From Clostridium collagenovorans DSM 3089 (lineage in GTDB: Bacteria > Bacillota > Clostridia > Clostridiales > Clostridiaceae), in the NCBI RefSeq assembly GCF_900130005.1, contig NZ_FQXP01000003.1, forward strand, positions 907,459 through 971,458: a stretch of DNA of 64,000 bases, written 5' to 3'. A program made the translations under genes and the position numbers. Below are positions 17,011 through 24,996 of this stretch, piece after piece. Every line of letters begins with the position of its first letter. Position 1 is the first letter of the stretch. Below the pieces are notes generated by a model. That model did no database searches and had not been told where the DNA came from. It saw nothing but the letters and a program-made list of their open reading frames with translations.

Positions 17011-17575
17011 ATTCATAACATAACTTTATAAGTAAATTTTTAAAAAAGTTAAAGTCTGAACTTTGTTTTTTTAATAGCAAAATTATATTATCAAAGATAA
17101 ATTCTGAAAATAACTCCTTTTCCTTTTCAGTCTTAATTAAGCTAGGTTTTATATTTTCGTCCTTAATCATTAAGGATAATATAATAGATTTTACTATAAA
17201 AAAGTATTCTTGCTCTTTTTTCTTGCTTAGTAACTTCTCTTGAGCACTTAATATAGATAATTGCTCAAGCCAATCTTCTTCAAATCTACTTAAGTAAGTA
17301 TTTAATTCATCATATATTTTTTCTAAAGAATCTAAAAAGTTCATATTACTTAATTTACTAAAATCTATTTCAGAAAAAATATCTGACCAAAAGTTTTCTA
17401 TTACAGCCACAAGCAAATCAGCTTTAGTAGGAAAATAATTATACACTGTACCTATAGAAATATCACTTTTTTTAGCTACCTTTCTAATATTAATACTTGC
17501 TATTCCCTCATTAAATGCAATATCCTTTGCTGATGCTAAAATAATTTGTTTTGGGTTTTCATAATGTTTAGCCAT
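17009..17575 (-). CDS. TetR-family repressor
   Basis: Regulator of 188 residues. The N-terminal helix-turn-helix is clear: ILASAKDIAFNEGIASINIR, then VAKKSDISIGTVYNYFPTKADLL, the TetR signature including the YNYF stretch. The remaining 130 helical residues form the ligand-binding and dimer domain, with no recognisable pocket. It has a consensus promoter and a 13-bp palindrome over its start site, implying autoregulation, and the same palindrome precedes the adjacent membrane protein gene. Confidence 0.9.
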   Translation of the reverse strand: MAKHYENPKQIILASAKDIAFNEGIASINIRKVAKKSDISIGTVYNYFPTKADLLVAVIENFWSDIFSEIDFSKLSNMNFLDSLEKIYDELNTYLSRFEEDWLEQLSILSAQEKLLSKKKEQEYFFIVKSIILSLMIKDENIKPSLIKTEKEKELFSEFIFDNIILLLKKQSSDFNFFKNLLIKLCYE

Positions 17576-17592
17576 GTTTTATCCTCTCTTAT

Positions 17593-17639
17593 TGAACATT
17601 GTTCATTATCATTATAATTTACAAGATTTATATTGTCAA
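17593..17639 (-). promoter_or_regulatory. tetR promoter with operator copy 2
   Basis: Minus strand TTGACA (17639-17634), 17-bp spacer, TATAAT (17616-17611), then the palindrome TGAACA-A-TGTTCA (17605-17593) at the expected start site. Confidence 0.85.
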
Positions 17640-18094
17640 CTTTCAAATTTTATTCTCTTTTTCTTTTTTTGCATAATTATTAACAATGTTTTCACTTTCT
17701 TTAATGTGTCTTTGTACTTTCTTTAACAATGTTTTTCAAATTAATTCCTATTTTTCTTTAAAGTATACTTTTTTAATATATTTTAAATTGACTAAATTAT
17801 TTAAAAAATAGCCCTGAAGCTAGCTATTGTCTAAAGTCTTTTAAAAAGGTTTTTCATCGAAGAACTTTATTTTTTAAAAAATTTTCTTTGATTAAGTACT
17901 TGAATTTACTATTTTAAGAGTGTATTATTAACTCATACACGCACTATATATTTCCATGAAAATCAAATTAATTTTAAATAAAAGAATCATTTTTATAATG
18001 TTTTATGAATAAATATATTATTAATATTGCATTTTTAAATTTGTATTGCGTAATATAACAATTTTAATTAATATTCGAAAATGGAGGTAAGGGA
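17640..18094. other. Intergenic region upstream of the hydrogenase operon
   Basis: About 455 bp. A 15-bp direct repeat ttaacaatgttttca occurs at 17680-17694 and 17723-17737. Further down, TATAAT at 17994-17999 may be the -10 of the hydrogenase operon, but no good -35 is seen. Near 17857-17892 there is an A/T-rich imperfect palindrome. I find no gene. Confidence 0.45.
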
Positions 18095-18595
18095 ATGAAC
18101 CGATTTACTCAAAAAAACCGAGGTTTAGATAAGGCCTTAGCCAATAAAATTAATAATATTATAGTTGAGCACGACAATGACAATACTCAACTTATAGGTA
18201 TACTTTTAGATATACAATCAGTAATAGAAAGACATTATATTCCTGAAGAAGTTTCTTATTATCTTTCTGAAAAATTGGACGTGCCTCTTAGTAAAATCTA
18301 TGATGTTATATCTTTTTACTCTTCTATATCAGATACACCACGTGCTAAATACCCTATACAAGTTTGCAATAGTATAGTTTGTAAAGTTAATGATAGCACT
18401 ACTTTATTTGAAACATTAAAAGATATATTAGGTATTGAGTTAAATGAAGTTACCTATGATGGCAGATTTACCTTAGAAAAAGTTCCTTGTTTTGGAGCTT
18501 GTGATATTGCCCCTGCTATAAGAATCAATGGTATTGTATACGGTAACTTAAATACTAGAGAAAAGATTCAAAATATTTTAAATAATCTTGATTAG
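18095..18595 (+). CDS. NuoE-like [2Fe-2S] subunit of NAD(P)-linked hydrogenase
   Basis: Subunit of 166 residues with the thioredoxin-like [2Fe-2S] fold of the 24-kDa NADH dehydrogenase protein. An N-terminal helical bundle (DIQSVIERHYIPEEVSYYLS) is followed by the four cluster ligands at about Cys91, Cys96, Cys132 and Cys136 (VCNSIVC and PCFGACDIAP). GGAGG precedes the ATG. It is first in an operon with NuoF-like and [FeFe]-hydrogenase genes, matching HydC/HndA in trimeric hydrogenases, which shuttle electrons between NAD(P)H, ferredoxin and protons. Confidence 0.9.
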   Translation: MNRFTQKNRGLDKALANKINNIIVEHDNDNTQLIGILLDIQSVIERHYIPEEVSYYLSEKLDVPLSKIYDVISFYSSISDTPRAKYPIQVCNSIVCKVNDSTTLFETLKDILGIELNEVTYDGRFTLEKVPCFGACDIAPAIRINGIVYGNLNTREKIQNILNNLD

Positions 18596-18607
18596 GAGGT
18601 AATTATT

Positions 18608-19846
18608 ATGGCTAAAACCGTAAACTTTATAAGCAAAAACTTTGGAAAATATGATATAAACTCAATTGACTCCTATGAAAAAATTGGAGGCTTTTCTGCA
18701 CTTAAAAAAGCTGTTACAATGGATGGCTTTGATATAGCTGCTAACTTATCACTTTATAAGATAAAAGGTCGTGGTGGTGCTGCTTATGAAATGGGTAAAA
18801 AATGGTCCCAATCTAAAAAAGTAATTCATCCAGATAAGGTTGTTATCTGTAATGCTGATGAAGGAGAACCATGTACTTTTAAAGATAGAACTGTAATAGA
18901 AAATGATCCTTTCAGATTAATTGAGGGAATGATAATTGCTGGTTATAGTGTAGATGCTCAAAACGGCTATATATACCTTCGTGAAGAATATAGTCATTTA
19001 AGACCCTTACTTTTAAATGCTATAAAGCAATCTAAAGAAAAGGGTTATCTTGGTGAAAACATTTTAGATAAAGGCTTTAGTTTTAATATACACCTTTATT
19101 CTGGTGCTGGTGCTTATGTATGTGGTGAAGGTACTGCCCTTATTGAATCTATAGAAGGAAATAGTGGTAGACCTAGAATGAAACCACCTTTTATAAAACA
19201 ATCTGGTTTATTTAGCAAACCAACCTTAGTTAATAATGTTGAAAGTTTATCTCTTGTTCCAAGCGTCTTATTAGATGATGATAAAGAATATTTAACATAC
19301 GGAACTGAAAACTCTATAGGTACTAAGTTAATCAGCGTTGGTGGTAATGTTAAAAATCCAGGTGCTTTTGAAATTCCTTTTGGAACAACACTTAGAGAAA
19401 TAATTTATGATTTAGCTGGTGGAATAACTGATGATAATGAAATACGATTAATTCAATTAGGTGGAGCTTCTGGTAAAATAGCTGATGGCAAAATCTTAGA
19501 TATTCCTTATACCTATGAGGATTTATCAAATCTAGGATTAACAGTAGGTTCTGGTGCTATTTTAGTAATTGATAAGCGTACAACTGTTTTAGAATTCTTA
19601 AAAACTACTCAAGAGTTCTTTAGTCATGAAAGTTGTGGTCAATGTACACCTTGTAGAGAAGGTAATAGACATATAGCTTTAATTCTAGATAAATGTATAG
19701 CTGGAACTGCTACTAAGGAAGATATATCTACTATGAAGAGAATTGCTAAAATTATGTGTAATGCATCCCTATGTGGACTTGGAGAAACTGCTCAAAGTGC
19801 TTTATTATCTGCAATGCATTGGTTTAAACAAGATTTCGAAGTATAA
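18608..19846 (+). CDS. NuoF-like NADH-binding flavoprotein subunit
   Basis: Subunit of 412 residues that binds FMN, NAD(H) and one [4Fe-4S] cluster. Landmarks: the glycine-rich nucleotide loop KGRGGAAYEMGKKW near residue 52, CNADEGEPCTFKDR, the FMN region SGAGAYVCGEGTALIESIEG near 170, and the cluster motif ESCGQCTPCREG near 343 with the fourth cysteine near 386. It is the compact NuoF core, without the extra N-terminal [2Fe-2S] and C-terminal ferredoxin domains of HydB from Thermotoga. The gene starts 12 bp after the NuoE-like gene with AGGAGG in the gap. Confidence 0.92.
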   Translation: MAKTVNFISKNFGKYDINSIDSYEKIGGFSALKKAVTMDGFDIAANLSLYKIKGRGGAAYEMGKKWSQSKKVIHPDKVVICNADEGEPCTFKDRTVIENDPFRLIEGMIIAGYSVDAQNGYIYLREEYSHLRPLLLNAIKQSKEKGYLGENILDKGFSFNIHLYSGAGAYVCGEGTALIESIEGNSGRPRMKPPFIKQSGLFSKPTLVNNVESLSLVPSVLLDDDKEYLTYGTENSIGTKLISVGGNVKNPGAFEIPFGTTLREIIYDLAGGITDDNEIRLIQLGGASGKIADGKILDIPYTYEDLSNLGLTVGSGAILVIDKRTTVLEFLKTTQEFFSHESCGQCTPCREGNRHIALILDKCIAGTATKEDISTMKRIAKIMCNASLCGLGETAQSALLSAMHWFKQDFEV

Positions 19847-19883
19847 AGCTCAAATTATAATTAATGGAATGAGGTGTAACCAA

Positions 19884-21641
19884 ATGGAAGAAAATACAAC
19901 TATGGTGAACATTAAAATAAATAATATACCCCTAAAAATCAAAGCTGGTACTCGTATAATTGAAGCTGCTAAGCTTGCAAATATTGACATACCTCATCTT
20001 TGCTATCACCCTGATCAAAGTGTAAAAGCTCATTGTAGAATGTGTGTAGTTGAAGTTGTAGGAAGTAGAAAATTATTAGCTGCTTGCTCTACTGTTGTTT
20101 GGGAAGGTATGGAAGTTCATACTGATACAAAAATAGTTAGAGATACTCAAGTAGGTATTTTAGAATTGATTCTTGCAGATCATAAACAAGATTGTTTATC
20201 TTGCTCAAGAAATCAAAATTGTGAATTACAAAATTTATGTAGCCGTTTTAATATATTAAGACCTTCACTACAACCTGTTAACATAAAACATGAAGTTCAG
20301 AACTGTAACCCAAGTATTGTACGTGACTTGTCTAAATGTATTAAATGTGGTAGATGCGTTAAGGCTTGTAGTGAAACTCAAGGTGTACATGCTTTAACTT
20401 ACTCTCATCGTTCTGGTAACTTCACCGTTACTACAGCTTATAATAAACCTTTGGAAGATACAGATTGCGTTTTCTGTGGTCAATGTACTTCTGTTTGTCC
20501 TGTTGGAGCTATTGTTGAAAAGGATGATACACAAAAGGTTTGGGATGTAATTCATGATCCTAAGAAACATGTTATAGTGCAAGTTGCCCCTGCTGTTAGA
20601 GTTGCTTTAGGTGATTCTTTTGGTTTGAAAAATGGTGATATTGTAACTGGTAAAATGGTTAGTGCTTTAAGAATTTTAGGTTTTGATAAAGTATTTGATA
20701 CGAACTTTGCTGCTGACCTTACTATTATGGAGGAAGGCTCAGAGTTATTAAATAGAATTAAAAATAAGGGAACTTTACCTTTAATAACTTCTTGTTCACC
20801 TGGCTGGGTTAACTATATCGAAAAGAATTATCATGACTTTTTAGATAATTTATCTACAGCTAAATCTCCTCAGCAAATGTTTGGAGCTATTTCAAAAAGT
20901 TATTATGCTAAGGTTGCTGACATTGATCCAAAGGATATCGTTACTGTATCAATAATGCCTTGTACTGCTAAAAAATATGAAGCTAGCCGTCCTGAGATGA
21001 CTAACAACGGAATAAGAGATGTTGATATAGTTTTAACCACAAGAGAATTAGCTAAAATGATTAAATACGTAGGACTAAATTTCCCTAACCTAGGTGAAGA
21101 TAACTTCGATAGTCCTCTTGGTGCTAGTACTGGAGCTGGTACTTTATTTGGTACTAGTGGAGGAGTTATGGAAGCAGCTCTTAGAACTGTATATGATGTT
21201 TATACTGGAAAAGAGTTAAAGAAATTAGACTTTAATGAGGTTAGAGGATATGAAGGTATTAAAGAAGCTTCTATTTCTCTTGGAGATAAGACAGTTAAAG
21301 TTGCTGTTGTACATGGCTTAAAAAATGCCAAAATAATGATGGAAAAACTGAAATCTGGTGAATGTGATTATACATTTATAGAAGTAATGGCATGTCCAGG
21401 TGGATGTATAGGTGGAGGTGGTCAACCCCTACACTCAACTACTGATATAAAGAAACTTCGTATGGATGCACTTTATTCAATAGATAACTCTAAGAAACTA
21501 AGAAAGTCTCATGAAAATCCTGATATTCAGACTCTTTATAAAGAATTCTTAGGAGAACCTCTTAGTGAAGTAGCTCATCATCTACTTCATACTGATTATA
21601 CTTCTAGAAAAAAAGCTTATGACTTTTCTCATTTAGAGTAA
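19884..21641 (+). CDS. hydA: [FeFe] hydrogenase catalytic subunit
   Basis: Catalytic subunit of 585 residues that makes or oxidises H2. In order: N-terminal [2Fe-2S] ferredoxin domain (CYHPDQSVKAHCRMCVVEV), the His-ligated cluster motif DHKQDCLSCSRNQNC, two [4Fe-4S] sets (CIKCGRCVKAC and CVFCGQCTSVCP), then the H-cluster motifs TSCSPGWVNYIEKNY, MPCTAKKYEASRPEM and ACPGGCIGGGGQP. The start at 19884 follows GAGGTG by nine bases; an open frame from 19743 lies inside the NuoF gene. The operon makes this a NAD(P)H- and probably ferredoxin-coupled enzyme; bifurcation is inference. Confidence 0.96.
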   Translation: MEENTTMVNIKINNIPLKIKAGTRIIEAAKLANIDIPHLCYHPDQSVKAHCRMCVVEVVGSRKLLAACSTVVWEGMEVHTDTKIVRDTQVGILELILADHKQDCLSCSRNQNCELQNLCSRFNILRPSLQPVNIKHEVQNCNPSIVRDLSKCIKCGRCVKACSETQGVHALTYSHRSGNFTVTTAYNKPLEDTDCVFCGQCTSVCPVGAIVEKDDTQKVWDVIHDPKKHVIVQVAPAVRVALGDSFGLKNGDIVTGKMVSALRILGFDKVFDTNFAADLTIMEEGSELLNRIKNKGTLPLITSCSPGWVNYIEKNYHDFLDNLSTAKSPQQMFGAISKSYYAKVADIDPKDIVTVSIMPCTAKKYEASRPEMTNNGIRDVDIVLTTRELAKMIKYVGLNFPNLGEDNFDSPLGASTGAGTLFGTSGGVMEAALRTVYDVYTGKELKKLDFNEVRGYEGIKEASISLGDKTVKVAVVHGLKNAKIMMEKLKSGECDYTFIEVMACPGGCIGGGGQPLHSTTDIKKLRMDALYSIDNSKKLRKSHENPDIQTLYKEFLGEPLSEVAHHLLHTDYTSRKKAYDFSHLE

Positions 21642-21739
21642 TAAGCTTTATATTTACAGAATTTTAGTATATGATGTATAAACTTATTTCTACTATTAAG
21701 TAAAAGTAGTATATATTATATAAAATTTTATATGGTAAT

Positions 21740-21775
21740 AAAGACTGTAGGATACTCTTCTACAGTCTTTTTAAT
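21740..21775 (+). terminator. Terminator of the hydrogenase operon
   Basis: 11-bp stem aaagactgtag/ctacagtcttt (21740-21750, 21760-21770), followed by tttaatt. Confidence 0.88.
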
Positions 21776-21940
21776 TAAAATCATTAAATAATATCTTAGC
21801 TTAGTTCTTGAATAATTTAAGAGTAGCGTTCATAAGATGATTTGTAGAATTGCTAATTTTTAATAAGCTCTTTATAAACATAGTATTACAATATTTATAA
21901 GGTAAAATAATATTTCAATTTATTCTATGCCTAAATCATA

Positions 21941-22483
21941 TTAATATTTATTAAAAGCTACTATATCCTCTATGTTTTTTCTCTTTTTCTCTCTAGGATT
22001 TTCATTATTATTATATCCCAAAGATACTATTAGTTCTATATCCCTATTTTTAGGAATACCTAAGGCTTTTTTTATCTCTTCATTTTTGAACCATCCTATA
22101 ATACAAGTACCTAATCCTAATTCTGTAGCCTGTAGGCATAAATGCTCTACTGCTATACCAACGTCCATAGAAGTATAATCCTTCTTCTTAATACTTGAGC
22201 CTATAGCTGAAGTTAAATTTCTCTTTTCTCCAACTACAGCTATAATAACTGGAGCAGTTAATACAAATTTATTTATTCCAATAACAGAATCATAAATTTT
22301 GTTTTTTATTTCACTTAATATTTCTTTATCATTTACAACAACGAACTTCCATGGCTGGGAATTGCATGCAGATGGCGCAAGTCTAGCAGCCTCTATACAT
22401 TTTAATATCTTTTCTTCTTCAACTTTCTTATCTATATATCCCCTTACACTTTCTCTTAATTTAACTAATTCTAAAAATTCCAT
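21941..22483 (-). CDS. Nitroreductase-family FMN protein
   Basis: Flavoprotein of 180 residues in the nitroreductase superfamily, expected to be an FMN-dependent NAD(P)H oxidoreductase. It shows the N-terminal FMN-phosphate motif LRESVRGYIDKKV, the LAPSACNSQPWKFVVV loop near residue 35, the DVGIAVEHLCLQATELGLGTC helix, and IVSLGY near the end. Ribosome site AAGGAGG precedes the ATG. Single gene; natural substrate unknown. Confidence 0.88.
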   Translation of the reverse strand: MEFLELVKLRESVRGYIDKKVEEEKILKCIEAARLAPSACNSQPWKFVVVNDKEILSEIKNKIYDSVIGINKFVLTAPVIIAVVGEKRNLTSAIGSSIKKKDYTSMDVGIAVEHLCLQATELGLGTCIIGWFKNEEIKKALGIPKNRDIELIVSLGYNNNENPREKKRKNIEDIVAFNKY

Positions 22484-22632
22484 GTTTCCTCCTTGATAAC
22501 TTGACTTATCAATATATTATTACACTGGTTACAAATACCATTATAATTTAATATAAAATAAACTTTCAATATTTATACTATTATTTACATATTACTATTG
22601 TTAAAAGTTAACCTATAAGAAATTCAAATAGA

Positions 22633-22668
22633 AAAGACTAGGTTATAGTATATCTAAACCTAGTCTTT
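22633..22668. terminator. Hairpin terminator
   Basis: 12-bp stem aaagactaggtt/aacctagtcttt (22633-22644, 22657-22668). On the minus strand it coincides with the stop of the ribonuclease Z remnant. Confidence 0.75.
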
Positions 22669-22817
22669 AAACTGCAAAGTTTTCTCTATTCTATCTTCTC
22701 CAATTTCAGTGTTACTAAATACTTCAGTAGCATTTTCTAAAAACTCTTTAGGCTCTGCAATAGATAAACTGAAGGCTATTATTCCCCACCACTACCTAAA
22801 AGACAAAATTCCACCAT
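22638..22817 (-). pseudogene. Ribonuclease Z remnant with large internal deletion
   Basis: Starting at an ATG at 22817 with AAAGGTGATAATT in front, the frame reads MVEFCLLGSGGE and stops. After a frame change at about 22785 the sequence continues as IAFSLSIAEPKEFLENATEV, then FSNTEIGEDRIEKTLQFKD and a stop inside the hairpin. The first part matches the N-terminus of ribonuclease Z/ElaC metallo-beta-lactamase proteins (LLGxGGxMP), the second part their extreme C-terminus (FSPS..xPxEFxxxAxxVFxNTxIGxDR). About 250 central codons, with the metal site, are gone, so the copy is dead. Family assignment is from memory of the motif pattern. Confidence 0.65.
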
Positions 22818-22858
22818 AATTATCACCTTTAATACTAAAAATTATATATTTTCACTTA

Positions 22859-24898
22859 TTAGTCAGTTATCTTATAATTATCTCTACCATTTTCTTTAAC
22901 TTCATATAAATTTTTATCTGCTTTCAATATTACATTATCTATATCATAAATTTTTCCTATACTTGCTCCAATGCTAATAGATACCCTATCCTTCACCTGT
23001 GATTTTTTATGTTCAATATCTAACTCTTTAATTTTATTTATTAAATTTTTTAGTTTATGTTCAATATATTCACCATCATAATTATCTAATAATATATAAA
23101 ATTCTTCTCCACCATATCGTCCAACCACATCATTTTCAAATACCTTATGTAAAGTTTCAGCAACTTGTAGAAGGACCTTATCCCCCTCTAAATGTCCATA
23201 ATTATCATTATATAATTTAAAGAAGTCTATATCTATCATTATAAAAGTAACTTTTCTTTCCTTATCTAGCTCTTGTAAGTCCTTTATAACTTCATGCAAC
23301 TTTCTTCTATTCCATACTCCCGTCAACGAGTCTCGTAATGCTAATTCCTTTAGTTTTTTATTATATTCTTCCTTCAACTTTAACTCTCTTCTATATTCTG
23401 TTGATTTTAATCTCAACACCACAATTAAAGCAATTATAATAAGTGCCACAATTGTTCTTTGAAACTTTAATCTATTTATATCCTCTTCATTTTCCTCTGC
23501 CTTTATCTTCTCACTTACATAGATAAGTGATTGCTTAATATTTTTGTTTCTTATTTCTCCTTCTACTTCTTCTCTTTCCTCTTCTACTTTATAAGCCTTT
23601 TCATATTCATTTAAAACACCATAGGTCTGTCTTAGTTTGGTAAGCGAAGTTGATAATCCAGAGGATGCCCTATTTCTCTCTTTTAATGTATCTACTGTTT
23701 CTTTATAGGCTTCTAAGGCTTTATCATATTCACCCATATTATACCAACAATCTCCATATCCAGAAGTTATATATACCTCAGCATCTAAATATAACTTTTC
23801 CTTACTTCCCTTATTATATTCAGCTTTTGCTTTATCTAAATATTTTATTGCTTCCTTAGGTTTATTAATCAAATTCAAATTGCCTGCAGCCATGGTATAT
23901 GCCCAAACATATTCCTTTGGTCTCTCATATTCATCTAAATTTTCTATTTCATTTAAAAGTTCCTCTACTATCTCAAGAGATTTATTATACTCTCCATTGC
24001 CACAGTACGAATCTGATAAATATGCTAGCGTATTAATTTTTCTTTGCCTTGAAGAGTTTACCTCTTCTAGCATTAAAGCATTATTTAATATACTAATAGA
24101 TTTTTCATAATCATCACTATAAGAAAAAGTGCTTCCTAATTCAATTAAAGCATCTGCTTCTAAAGCTTTCATTCTACCTTTCCTAGCTATCTTTAATGAC
24201 TTTATATTATATTCTAAAGCTAAATCTAATTTATTATCTAATAAATAATACTTACTTAATTTTAAATATATATTAGCTAAAATTTCTTTACTTGGTTTAA
24301 GTGCCTTAGCCCTATTTAATATTTCTATGGCTATTCCAATTTTCCCCTCTTGATTTTGCAAAATATTAGCTCTGCTTATATACATATTAGCAATTAAGTT
24401 ATTGTACTTGTGATCGTCTCCTAATTCTATTGCCTTTTTAAAACTTTCACTGGACTCTTCATACCTTCCAAGTTCAAAGTAATTCTTAGACATTTCATTA
24501 TGACTCATAATTGATATTCCTTTTAAATAAGTACTATCTTCTTTATTAAAATCTAAGGATATTTTTATGTTTTCATTTGAACTTGTGTACTCACCAATAA
24601 TATTCTCATAATATCCAATTATAAAATATGCCTTTACTTTAGTTTTATTATTATTAGTTTTATTGATAATTTCTTGCAACTTATTATTTAATTCACTAAT
24701 CTCTTTTGAACTTAACTTTAGCTCCTTATTTTCTTCTATAAAATCAATAAGCCTATTTAACTTCATTGACTCCTTTAAACTTATGTCTCCTGAAAGAATA
24801 CTACTAAATCCTATTACTATAACAAATCCAAATATAATCCATATACTCTTCTTTCGTTTAAATATATTTTTACTAAAACTCACATTGTTTACTTTCAC
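22859..24898 (-). CDS. TPR-GGDEF membrane protein, diguanylate cyclase
   Basis: Protein of 679 residues that probably makes c-di-GMP. An N-terminal helix (about 17-33) is followed by about 400 residues of tetratricopeptide-like repeats (for example AYKETVDTL, LELGRYEESSESFKKAIELG), a second membrane helix near 486-505, a short coiled linker, and a GGDEF domain (about 525-679) with RDSLTGVWNRRKL and the intact active-site motif GRYGGEEFYILL. The inhibitory RxxD site is absent (the equivalent residues read FEND). Translation starts at GTG. The layout suggests that an external TPR sensor controls the cyclase. Confidence 0.9.
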   Translation of the reverse strand: MKVNNVSFSKNIFKRKKSIWIIFGFVIVIGFSSILSGDISLKESMKLNRLIDFIEENKELKLSSKEISELNNKLQEIINKTNNNKTKVKAYFIIGYYENIIGEYTSSNENIKISLDFNKEDSTYLKGISIMSHNEMSKNYFELGRYEESSESFKKAIELGDDHKYNNLIANMYISRANILQNQEGKIGIAIEILNRAKALKPSKEILANIYLKLSKYYLLDNKLDLALEYNIKSLKIARKGRMKALEADALIELGSTFSYSDDYEKSISILNNALMLEEVNSSRQRKINTLAYLSDSYCGNGEYNKSLEIVEELLNEIENLDEYERPKEYVWAYTMAAGNLNLINKPKEAIKYLDKAKAEYNKGSKEKLYLDAEVYITSGYGDCWYNMGEYDKALEAYKETVDTLKERNRASSGLSTSLTKLRQTYGVLNEYEKAYKVEEEREEVEGEIRNKNIKQSLIYVSEKIKAEENEEDINRLKFQRTIVALIIIALIVVLRLKSTEYRRELKLKEEYNKKLKELALRDSLTGVWNRRKLHEVIKDLQELDKERKVTFIMIDIDFFKLYNDNYGHLEGDKVLLQVAETLHKVFENDVVGRYGGEEFYILLDNYDGEYIEHKLKNLINKIKELDIEHKKSQVKDRVSISIGASIGKIYDIDNVILKADKNLYEVKENGRDNYKITD

Positions 24899-24996
24899 TT
24901 TTACTCTATTTCCCCTTTGTACAAAAGTATACCCATAAGCGTAAACCGTAAATTAATTTAATAACCGTAAATATAAAAATAACATAAATATAAATA

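Noticed and set aside
17857..17892. A/T palindrome upstream of the hydrogenase operon as a terminator
   Set aside because: It is almost only A and T with a central T-run/A-run and lacks a stable stem or placement after a gene.
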